The notes beneath the pieces were generated by a model. The model did not search any database and was not told where the DNA came from. It was given only the letters and a program-made list of their open reading frames with translations. Position numbers and translations under genes: made by a program. Shown here piece by piece: positions 7,424-13,136 of a stretch of 13,973 bases of DNA (position 1 is its first letter; every line of letters starts with the position of its first letter). Source of the stretch: Bacteroidota bacterium (lineage in GTDB: Bacteria > Bacteroidota > Bacteroidia > Flavobacteriales > Flavobacteriaceae); the NCBI GenBank assembly GCA_021793135.1, contig JAJYTI010000038.1:1-13973 (forward strand), read 5' to 3'.

Positions 7424-8084
7424 TCTGTTGGGTTTTACAAACCTATACGCTCAAGAAGAGGACCATCAAGACACCCTTAAGATAAAATCTCCTTATGGGA
7501 TTCGTGTAGGCGGTGATATTGGAAAACTTGCAAGAACAGCAATAGACAAGGATTATAGAGGTTTCTCTATTAATGGAGATATGCGTATTTCTAAAAAGTT
7601 TTATGTAGCTGCAGAATTAGGCAACGAGAAAAAACATTGGAATAAAGACCAACTTTCGGCAGATATAGAAGGAAGTTATTTAAAAGCTGGAATAGATTAT
7701 AACGCCTACAATAATTGGCTAGATATGAATAATGCTATTTATGTAGGTTTCCGTTATGGCTACTCTAACTTTAAAGAAACATTATACTCCTATCGAGTAT
7801 ATACTACCGACAAATTACTTCCTTCAGAAATTCGAGAAGTTAATCAAACATTTGACAACCTCGATTTACATTGGTTAGAATTTCAATTTGGTATAAAAGC
7901 GGAGTTATTCAAAAACTTATTTTTAGGATTAAACCTAGAAGTAAAAGCCTCTATTACTGAGAAAAGACCAGAAAACTTTGGTGTATTATATGCTCCTGGA
8001 TTTAATAGAACCTACGATAACAGTAGTTTTGGAGTTGGTTATGGATACACCCTAACCTATCTTATCCCTTTCTTTAAAAAATAA
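7389..8084 (+). CDS. DUF6048-like outer-membrane beta-barrel protein
   Basis: The 231-aa product has a signal peptide (MRKALILLFCISLLGFTNLYAQ, cleavage near residue 21). About ten amphipathic strand-like segments follow, rich in Tyr, Phe and Gly (for example YGIRVGGDIG, YVAAELG, AIYVGFRYGYSNF and FGVGYGYTLTYLIPFFKK). The pattern and the aromatic C-terminus fit a small outer-membrane beta barrel. It resembles the uncharacterised DUF6048 family, which in flavobacteria tends to follow rlmD and DUF6452 (recalled, not searched). The ATG at 7389 is the only plausible start, since the next Met is far inside, and it overlaps the upstream lipoprotein frame by 35 bp. Function unknown. Confidence 0.75.
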   Translation: MRKALILLFCISLLGFTNLYAQEEDHQDTLKIKSPYGIRVGGDIGKLARTAIDKDYRGFSINGDMRISKKFYVAAELGNEKKHWNKDQLSADIEGSYLKAGIDYNAYNNWLDMNNAIYVGFRYGYSNFKETLYSYRVYTTDKLLPSEIREVNQTFDNLDLHWLEFQFGIKAELFKNLFLGLNLEVKASITEKRPENFGVLYAPGFNRTYDNSSFGVGYGYTLTYLIPFFKK

Positions 8085-8141
8085 TTTTTAAGTATTCTAG
8101 TTTAATAAATGCTTAATTAAATTCACCTAAGTTGTAGCTCT

Positions 8142-8149
8142 TATTTTTG
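8142..8149 (+). promoter_or_regulatory. Candidate -7 box (TATTTTTG) of the MscS-like gene
   Basis: TATTTTTG fits TAnnTTTG and ends 33 bp before the ATG at 8183. No TTG occurs at normal -33 spacing. Its presence suggests the channel gene has its own promoter rather than being the fourth gene of the rlmD operon. Confidence 0.45.
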
Positions 8150-8182
8150 TATTTTTAAGCTTCAATTCTAATACCTTAATGT

Positions 8183-8755
8183 ATGGAAGTCATAGAATTA
8201 TATTTCGATAAAATACTATATACTGTTATTGCGTTTGTACTACTTATTATACTACGCACTAACACTATAAAAGTCATCAAACGTGTTGCAACAAAATGGG
8301 AGCGTTTTCCAACTCGAACGGCATTGATAAAAAAGTTCATTAATTACCTCTATGGTTTTTTACTTTTTATAGCGTTGTTTATAATATGGGGTGTCCAATT
8401 ACAATCTTTAAATGTATTTTTATCCTCTATTTTTGCGGTCATTGGTGTTGCATTTTTTGCCCAATGGTCTATTTTAAGCAATATAACTAGTGGAGTTATA
8501 ATGTTTTTTACCTTTCCTTATAAGATTGGAGATTTCATTAAAATACATGAAGGAGACGATTCTATATACGGACATATCGAAGACATCCGCTCCTTTCAAG
8601 TAATAATTAAGAGTTTGGATGGTGAAATTATCACATTTCCAAATAGCATGATGCTCCAGCGAGGTGTATCAATATTAGACGAAGCGAACATAGAAAGGAT
8701 AAAAAAAGATCTATTACAAAAAAAAGAGACATCTGAAAATGATAATATCCTATAA
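8183..8755 (+). CDS. Short MscS-family mechanosensitive channel protein
   Basis: The 190-aa product is an inner-membrane protein with three hydrophobic segments (about 10-25, 53-72 and 77-110). The third leads into FFAQWSILSNITSGVIMFF and FPYKIGDFIKI, the pore helix and start of the beta domain of MscS channels. TFPNSMMLQRGV (151-162) matches the conserved (I/F)PN motif at the end of the beta domain. E. coli MscS has 286 residues; this one ends soon after the beta domain, with a charged tail (170-190) in place of the C-terminal alpha/beta domain and its side portals. Stop and terminator follow cleanly, so the short form appears native and not truncated by mutation. It presumably releases solutes on hypo-osmotic shock, but gating may differ. 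Confidence 0.85.
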   Translation: MEVIELYFDKILYTVIAFVLLIILRTNTIKVIKRVATKWERFPTRTALIKKFINYLYGFLLFIALFIIWGVQLQSLNVFLSSIFAVIGVAFFAQWSILSNITSGVIMFFTFPYKIGDFIKIHEGDDSIYGHIEDIRSFQVIIKSLDGEIITFPNSMMLQRGVSILDEANIERIKKDLLQKKETSENDNIL

Positions 8756-8760
8756 ATAAA

Positions 8761-8794
8761 AAAGTCGAATTGAGATAAAACACAATTCGACTTT
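8761..8794. terminator. Intrinsic terminator between convergent genes
   Basis: AAAGTCGAATTG (8761-8772) pairs perfectly with CAATTCGACTTT (8783-8794) around a 10-base loop. On the minus strand the stem is followed by a T-rich run, making it a good terminator for the DUF2911 gene. On the plus strand it starts 5 bp after the MscS-like stop but has only a short T tract. Confidence 0.85.
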
Positions 8795-8815
8795 CCATTT
8801 AAATCGCCAACCAAA

Positions 8816-9667
8816 TTAAGAACGCCAAGCTTCAAGCGATTTTTTATTTAATGCTATATAATCTTTATTACCTACTTCTTCTGCAAGCTTTAATGACTTC
8901 TCTGCAGCCTTAACTGCTTCTTTTCTATTTCCAAGTTTTGCATAAATTAAAGCTTGTTGACGATAAACAAAATACTCCGTATCCTCACCCATCATATCGA
9001 TTGCCGTATTTATCCATTCTACAGCTTGATTCATATCTTTATTAGCCTCTAAGTAATATACAGCTGCAGAATAATAATCTCCTGCGCTAGGCGCATCTTC
9101 TAAAGTTTTATCTATCGATGCTAAGACGATTTCATCTGTAAGAAATTTCAATGGAATACTTACATAAGTTTTTTCCCATATGATTCCCAAATTTGCAGAT
9201 TCATGTGTCAGGCTATCTATACTCATAGTAAACGTTTCATAACTTATAGGAAGCGTCATTACATTTCCTTTTACTCTTGCAGCTACCAAATCTTCATTCC
9301 ATTCTTCAGGTAACCCCCAATTAGAATAATCTGTGTAAAAAATAAACTCCCACTCATGTGCTCCAGGTACTGTATAAAGCGCATAGGTCCCAGGTTCCAA
9401 TGTAACTTCTCCAACTATTACTGGCTCATCAAAACTTACTTTAGTATTCCAATTCGCTCCAGTTCTCCATAGTTTATCATAAGGCACTAAATCTCCAAAT
9501 ACTACTCGACTTTTTAAAGATGGTCGAGAGTACTCTATAGTTACTTCCGTTACCCCAATGGTTTGTTTTAATTCCTGTGTCGGGCTGGCCGCTGGTGTAC
9601 GCATTTGGGCAAGGGAAAAATTGGTTAAAAATAAAGCTAATAAAAATGAAAAAAACACGTTTCTCAT
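8816..9667 (-). CDS. Exported DUF2911 protein with C-terminal TPR-like repeats
   Basis: The 283-aa product has a signal peptide (MRNVFFSFLLALFLTNFSLAQ, cleavage near 20/21). The DUF2911 domain occupies about residues 25-170 and is marked by TIEYSRPSLKSRVVFGDLVP (43-62), KLWRTGANWNT (65-75), LEPGTYALYTVPG (90-102), WEFIFY (106-111) and NWGLP (116-120). The C-terminal part (about 180-283) has helix pairs such as AAVYYLEANKDMNQAVEWIN and ALIYAKLGNRKEAVKAAEKS, which look like two or three tetratricopeptide-type repeats. DUF2911 proteins are common in Bacteroidota and have no established function. Location is probably periplasmic or surface. The gene appears monocistronic, with a -7 box about 42 bp upstream and a terminator downstream. 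Confidence 0.88.
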   Translation of the reverse strand: MRNVFFSFLLALFLTNFSLAQMRTPAASPTQELKQTIGVTEVTIEYSRPSLKSRVVFGDLVPYDKLWRTGANWNTKVSFDEPVIVGEVTLEPGTYALYTVPGAHEWEFIFYTDYSNWGLPEEWNEDLVAARVKGNVMTLPISYETFTMSIDSLTHESANLGIIWEKTYVSIPLKFLTDEIVLASIDKTLEDAPSAGDYYSAAVYYLEANKDMNQAVEWINTAIDMMGEDTEYFVYRQQALIYAKLGNRKEAVKAAEKSLKLAEEVGNKDYIALNKKSLEAWRS

Positions 9668-9708
9668 GAGTGAAGTATTATGATAATTAATCCAAATTAA
9701 ACTCTACA

Positions 9709-9716
9709 CAAACTTA
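9709..9716 (-). promoter_or_regulatory. Candidate -7 box (TAAGTTTG) of the DUF2911 gene
   Basis: On the minus strand TAAGTTTG matches TAnnTTTG and lies about 41 bp before the ATG at 9667. No TTG occurs at the expected -33 position. Confidence 0.45.
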
Positions 9717-9904
9717 CAGATTATGTAGTTTTATATAGTTAATAATACCTTAATTCATCAAGAGATTTTGTTTGGTTTTAATATTTAGCTTTTCGTATTA
9801 AAACAAAAAGAATTGATAAGGTGCTAATAAAGTAAAGTTAAACACTTTATTAAGCTTCGAAATGATTATAAGTAGACGTAATTTTATCTCAAAATGCATG
9901 TGAT

Positions 9905-10036
9905 ATGAGAACAATAATAAAAAAGAATTTAACCCGTAAAAAGAAAACGAATTCATCCACTAGTTTGCAAAGACTTTTAAGTATGAATAAACGCTTATAT
10001 CATAGTTTTAATCATAAGCAAGAAGACTTTTTGTAA
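9905..10036 (+). CDS. Possible small basic protein, 43 aa
   Basis: An ATG at 9905 opens 43 codons ending in TAA at 10034-10036. The product begins MRTIIKKNLTRKKKTNSS and ends HKQEDFL. It is highly basic, with no signal peptide or membrane segment, and I recognise no family. Supporting it, an inverted repeat followed by a T-rich run lies 36 bp after the stop and could end its transcript. Against it, there is no clear Shine-Dalgarno, only a weak -7-like TAGCTTTT (9786-9793), and lysine-rich frames arise easily in AT-rich DNA. An internal ATG at 9983 is the only alternative start. Confidence 0.3.
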   Translation: MRTIIKKNLTRKKKTNSSTSLQRLLSMNKRLYHSFNHKQEDFL

Positions 10037-10071
10037 GATTACACTTACGACAAGCATGTTTTTATATTATC

Positions 10072-10140
10072 AAACACAATAACACTTAATACATCTTATA
10101 TTTAGGAATATTATGTGTATAATTGTGTTTTTATTGTTTT
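10072..10140 (+). terminator. Terminator-like hairpin after the small ORF
   Basis: AAACACAAT (10072-10080) pairs perfectly with ATTGTGTTT (10122-10130). Inside, ACAC and AAT on the left match GTGT and ATT on the right with small bulges, so the long 41-base interior is partly paired. The right arm runs into TTATTGTTTT. This resembles a weak intrinsic terminator on the plus strand and would end a transcript coming from the small ORF. Confidence 0.4.
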
Positions 10141-10169
10141 TGACTACTCCCTTTTATCTAAACTATAAT
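10140..10169 (+). promoter_or_regulatory. Sigma70-like promoter candidate (TTGACT-18-TATAAT)
   Basis: TTGACT (10140-10145) and TATAAT (10164-10169) are 18 bp apart, a near-perfect match to the classic bacterial sigma70 promoter. Bacteroidota primary sigma normally prefers TTTG/TAnnTTTG, so use here is uncertain. It is 65 bp upstream of the ATG at 10235, where no exact TAnnTTTG is present. Confidence 0.35.
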
Positions 10170-10196
10170 TATTTATAGTGCGTTATTTTTATTAAA

Positions 10197-10215
10197 TTGT
10201 TCGCTTATTGAACAA
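10197..10215. repeat. Short palindrome TTGTTC-N7-GAACAA upstream of the coiled-coil membrane protein
   Basis: A perfect 6-bp inverted repeat with a 7-base spacer ends 19 bp before the ATG at 10235. It could be a protein-binding operator or a small hairpin in the 5' leader. Arms this short can occur by chance in AT-rich DNA. Confidence 0.4.
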
Positions 10216-10234
10216 CTAGATTTTAAATTCCCCA

Positions 10235-10819
10235 ATGAAAAACAAGAAAATCAAATTAATTTTACTTGCTACATTTCTTAGCTTCAACGTATTCAGTCAA
10301 GAGAACAAGAAGGATAATAGCATCCAATCTCAATTTACAAATCTAATAGAGAAGTCAAACACTTATCAATCTTATAAAGTTATAAAAATATCAGAGTTGA
10401 ATATTTTACAAAGAAATATTCGAGACTCTATAAGTGCTTTAAAGTCTACTATAGACGAATTTGAAACAACTACGACTTCACAAAATGTAAAAATAGATAG
10501 TATTACAAATGAAATAAAAAGCTTAAAGCAAGAGCTAAAAGACACTCAGGAGAATGTTGAGAATATTAGCTTATTAGGTATGCCCACAAAAAAATCTTCT
10601 TATAAGACTATAATGTGGACTATAATTATTGCTTTACTCTTACTGTCTACTATTTTGTTTTATCGATTTAAAAAGAGTCATAGCGATACAAAAGAAGCTA
10701 GAGAAAAACTTGACGAAACAGAAAACGAACTTGAGGATTTGAGAAAAAGCTCTTTAGAACGCGAACAAAAGATTCGCAGACAATTGCAAGATGAAATCAA
10801 TAAAAACAAGTTGAAATAA
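10235..10819 (+). CDS. Exported coiled-coil membrane protein, function unknown
   Basis: The 194-aa product has a signal peptide (MKNKKIKLILLATFLSFNVFSQ, cleavage near 21). A helical region with coiled-coil heptad character runs over about 45-112 (ISELNILQRNIRDSISALKS, IDSITNEIKSLKQELKDTQE). One transmembrane segment follows (about 124-143, TIMWTIIIALLLLSTILFYR), then a charged coiled coil (150-192, EKLDETENELEDLRKSSLER). The predicted topology is a periplasmic coiled coil anchored by one helix with a cytoplasmic coiled-coil tail, suggesting a scaffold or oligomerising role. No catalytic motif is present, so an enzyme name copied from database relatives would not be supported by the sequence. 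It is a single gene with its own promoter region and a strong terminator. Confidence 0.8.
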   Translation: MKNKKIKLILLATFLSFNVFSQENKKDNSIQSQFTNLIEKSNTYQSYKVIKISELNILQRNIRDSISALKSTIDEFETTTTSQNVKIDSITNEIKSLKQELKDTQENVENISLLGMPTKKSSYKTIMWTIIIALLLLSTILFYRFKKSHSDTKEAREKLDETENELEDLRKSSLEREQKIRRQLQDEINKNKLK

Positions 10820-10833
10820 GCATTCTACATAAT

Positions 10834-10868
10834 AAAAGCGTCTTTTTTTAATAAAAGAAGACGCTTTT
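10834..10868. terminator. Bidirectional intrinsic terminator
   Basis: AAAAGCGTCTT (10834-10844) pairs with AAGACGCTTTT (10858-10868). Adding the inner T:A pairs and one G.T pair extends the stem to 16 bp with a 3-base loop. T-rich flanks on both sides let it serve both the coiled-coil gene (+) and the acyltransferase gene (-). Confidence 0.9.
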
Positions 10869-10894
10869 TTAAAATCTATGATAAGATTAAACAA

Positions 10895-11704
10895 TTATTC
10901 ATCTTGACGCCATTGACGTAGTTTATCTAGTTCTCTTTGTTTTTTAAGTTCATTTTCTGGAATTACTTTTAAGAAAGATGGATGTTGCTCGATAGCATAT
11001 TCTATTTTCTCAACAATATCTGCTACGCTATCATTTTCATAATCAATTTCTAGTGGTTCTTTTATCTCCATAGATTGCAAAATCCCACGTTTCTTAATAC
11101 GTACTCCTTTCTTATCAAAGGAACGTCTAAATCCATCGATTACAATTGGCACTACTACTGGTTTATTACGTTTTATAATATGTGCTGTACCACGTCTAAT
11201 AGGACGCCATGGCTTAGTAGTTCCTTGTGGGAATGTAATCACCCAACCATCTTTTAGAGCGGTATTGATATTACTTATATCACTCATTTTTACTTGACGA
11301 TTTACAGACTCTCCTTTACTACGCCATGTACGTTCAATACTTACAGATCCTGCATACGCAAGAATCTTAGGCAACAACCCATCTTGCATAGTTTCCTTCG
11401 CTGCAACGAAGTATATATTAAGTTTAGGTTTCCATAGATATCCAATATTCTTGATATTATCTTCCCTACCATGCAAACTTGCATTGAAAACATGAAACAT
11501 TGCTACAACATCTGCAAAGTAAGTCTGGTGGTTTGAAACAAAAAGCACATTGGTATCTGGTAGATTCCGAATTACATCGCTACCTATTATCTCCAATTTA
11601 TTAAACCCCTTAAAACGTCTATGCGTGGCTGCCCCCATAATACGGATCAGCCAACGTTTTAAAAATAATATATGTCCAAATGGATTTTTTTTAAAAATTC
11701 CCAT
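10895..11704 (-). CDS. PlsC-type glycerophospholipid acyltransferase
   Basis: The 269-aa product belongs to the lysophosphatidic-acid acyltransferase superfamily, which acylates the sn-2 position of lysophosphatidate in phospholipid synthesis or related lipids. Motif I is SNHQTYFAD, with catalytic H59 and D65 (HX5D spacing). Motif II is SIER (122-125). Motif III is FPQGTT (158-163) instead of the usual FPEGTR. Motif IV is VVPIVIDG (184-191). Losing both Glu and Arg in motif III is notable because they contact the acceptor phosphate, so the acceptor may not be lysophosphatidate. The C-terminus is a charged helix (NELKKQRELDKLRQWRQDE). The gene lies 50 bp after the Nudix gene and has a -7 box of its own in that gap. 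Confidence 0.85.
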   Translation of the reverse strand: MGIFKKNPFGHILFLKRWLIRIMGAATHRRFKGFNKLEIIGSDVIRNLPDTNVLFVSNHQTYFADVVAMFHVFNASLHGREDNIKNIGYLWKPKLNIYFVAAKETMQDGLLPKILAYAGSVSIERTWRSKGESVNRQVKMSDISNINTALKDGWVITFPQGTTKPWRPIRRGTAHIIKRNKPVVVPIVIDGFRRSFDKKGVRIKKRGILQSMEIKEPLEIDYENDSVADIVEKIEYAIEQHPSFLKVIPENELKKQRELDKLRQWRQDE

Positions 11705-11741
11705 AAGCTAATTTTCGGTTCTATGATTTTATAGAAGCCTG

Positions 11742-11749
11742 CAAATATA
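11742..11749 (-). promoter_or_regulatory. Candidate -7 box (TATATTTG) of the acyltransferase gene
   Basis: On the minus strand TATATTTG matches TAnnTTTG and lies 37 bp before the ATG at 11704, within the 50-bp gap after the Nudix stop. The upstream -33 element would fall inside the Nudix coding end and is not evident. Confidence 0.45.
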
Positions 11750-11754
11750 CATAA

Positions 11755-12399
11755 TTATGCTAATTGCTGAACGTGTTTTACCAAATCGCGGATTTCATAT
11801 AGAATCATCGCTGTGGCTCCCCATACAATGTGTCCATAAAATTCAAACGCTGGTACTTCAATTATCGTATTATAAGCGGACTTAAGTTCTTTATTTATTA
11901 TGTATTCATCATCCAACAATAAATCTAATGGCACTTCAAGTATCTCTGCCACTTCCTTTTCTTGTCTATTAAACTCAGGAGTCTTTGACGAAAAGGCTAA
12001 ATAAGGCTGCACATAAAAATTACTTGGCGGAATATATATATCTGTTAACGGGCGTATTATCTCATAAGAATCTGCTTTAACTCCTACCTCTTCATACATC
12101 TCTCGTTTTGCCGTATCTAATAAACTAGCATCAGCTTCTTCTTTTTCTCCTCCAGGCAACGCTATTTGTCCAGAATGTACCGATCCATCTGATGTTCTGC
12201 GAATAAGCGCTAGTTTAATTTCTTCTTTTCCATAAAACAGAGCCATTACCCCCGCTTTTCTACAAGTATTATTTTGTTTTGAAAGATGTTTTAACTCTAC
12301 CAATCGGGTAGCCGGAGCCATCTTTAATTGACTAGTTTCACCTGGCAATGGTAGATTTTGTATGTTTGTATATAGATTTTTAAATTTATCGAATGTCAT
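11755..12399 (-). CDS. Nudix hydrolase, CoA pyrophosphatase-like
   Basis: The 214-aa product carries a Nudix box from G84 to V107 (GEKEEAD, then TAKREMYEEVGV), with the metal-binding REXXEE core at R99-E104. One extra residue lies between Gly and the REXXEE core, as in the NudL/YeaB branch. Just before it, LALIRRTSDGSVHSGQIALP (63-82) followed by GG matches the CoA-pyrophosphatase signature upstream of the box. The predicted reaction is hydrolysis of CoA or acyl-CoA to 3',5'-ADP and (acyl-)phosphopantetheine in the cytoplasm. The full N-terminus LPGETSQLKMAPATR (17-31) is typical of the family, so the ATG at 12397-12399 is likely correct. That start codon overlaps the start of the divergent cyclophilin gene, so its promoter must lie within that gene; I see no clear -7 box there. 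Confidence 0.85.
   Translation of the reverse strand: MTFDKFKNLYTNIQNLPLPGETSQLKMAPATRLVELKHLSKQNNTCRKAGVMALFYGKEEIKLALIRRTSDGSVHSGQIALPGGEKEEADASLLDTAKREMYEEVGVKADSYEIIRPLTDIYIPPSNFYVQPYLAFSSKTPEFNRQEKEVAEILEVPLDLLLDDEYIINKELKSAYNTIIEVPAFEFYGHIVWGATAMILYEIRDLVKHVQQLA
12361..12368 (+). promoter_or_regulatory. Candidate -7 box (TATGTTTG) of the cyclophilin lipoprotein gene
   Basis: TATGTTTG fits TAnnTTTG and ends 24 bp before the ATG at 12393. A TTTC (12336-12339), 21 bp upstream, could act as -33. The whole promoter lies inside the 5' coding part of the divergent Nudix gene. Confidence 0.5.
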
Positions 12400-13136
12400 T
12401 AAAAAAGTTTTATTACAGCCTAATTATTGGACTTATGTTTCTGCAACTTAGTTGTCAAGATACAAAAAAGCATGAAATTTCTGAGGCTACTCCGACAACA
12501 GATTCTATAAAAACAGAAAAAAACAATACCATTTCAGAGAAAGAGACTCCTAAAAAAGAAAAGGAGAAAAAATCGGATTGGGAACCTTTAACCACAGAAA
12601 CTGCTCCAGATTTTTTAAAAAAATATGGAAAAGAAAATCCAGAAACAAGAGTAAAGCTAGAAACAAACCTTGGCGATATTGTAATAAAGCTTTATGAAGA
12701 CACTCCTTTACACCGTGCAAACTTTATTTTCTTAGTAAAAGAAGGTTATTTCGATTTGACCACCTTTCACAGAATTGCCAAAGATTTTATTATTCAAGCT
12801 GGAAGTAACGACGGTAAAGAAGTAGGATTAAAACGCAATAAAATTGGCAGACATTACTTATTACCAGCAGAAATAAGTGCTTCAAGAACTCACAAAATAG
12901 GAACGGTGTCTGGCGCAAAAGAATATAAAGACAACCCAGGACATCAGACTGCGCCATATGAGTTTTTTATATTTGTTGGTGAGCCAATAAGCGGTAAACA
13001 TTTAAATGATAGCTATACCATTTTTGGTGAAGTAATAGAAGGACTTGATGTAGCATTAGAAATATCAGAATTAGAAACTGACAGAGGAGAATGGCCAATA
13101 CAGCTTATATACATAAAAGCTAGCGTACTAGATTAA
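12393..13136 (+). CDS. Cyclophilin-type peptidyl-prolyl isomerase, lipoprotein
   Basis: The 247-aa product starts MSLKKFYYSLIIGLMFLQLSC, a lipoprotein signal with the lipidated residue at C21. A Lys/Glu/Thr-rich linker of about 60 residues (22-80) would hold the domain away from the membrane. The cyclophilin domain (about 85-245) has LETNLGDIVIKLYEDTP, the catalytic Arg in TTFHRIAKDFIIQAGS (R127, with F132 and Q135), FFIFVG (191-196) and TIFGEVIEGLDV (209-220). The usual Gln before FFI is Glu (YEFFI), and the Trp near GKH is not evident, so cyclosporin binding is doubtful. It likely helps proteins fold in the periplasm. In-frame stops exclude an earlier start. The stop overlaps that of the convergent TRIC gene by 4 bp. 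Confidence 0.9.
   Translation: MSLKKFYYSLIIGLMFLQLSCQDTKKHEISEATPTTDSIKTEKNNTISEKETPKKEKEKKSDWEPLTTETAPDFLKKYGKENPETRVKLETNLGDIVIKLYEDTPLHRANFIFLVKEGYFDLTTFHRIAKDFIIQAGSNDGKEVGLKRNKIGRHYLLPAEISASRTHKIGTVSGAKEYKDNPGHQTAPYEFFIFVGEPISGKHLNDSYTIFGEVIEGLDVALEISELETDRGEWPIQLIYIKASVLD

Larger units (their letters stand above)
9668..10234. other. 567-bp intergenic region
   Basis: This is the only long stretch without a confident gene. It holds the promoter of the DUF2911 gene at its left end and a small hairpin at 9823-9855 (TAATAAAGT pairing with ACTTTATTA around ten bases, no T tract). It also holds a possible 43-codon ORF at 9905-10036, a terminator-like inverted repeat at 10072-10130, a sigma70-like promoter at 10140-10169 and a short palindrome at 10197-10215. 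It is very AT-rich, and I see no tRNA, repeat array or mobile-element remnant. Confidence 0.7.

Noticed and set aside
8596..8835. 79-codon minus-strand open frame
   Set aside because: It would run through the terminator at 8761-8794 and the end of the DUF2911 gene; a shadow of the MscS-like gene.
9823..9855. Hairpin TAATAAAGT/ACTTTATTA in the long gap
   Set aside because: It has no T tract on the plus strand and is pure A/T apart from one G:C; it could be chance, so it is mentioned but not called a terminator.
11075..11257. 60-codon plus-strand open frame
   Set aside because: Antisense inside the acyltransferase gene, with no signal peptide or motif.
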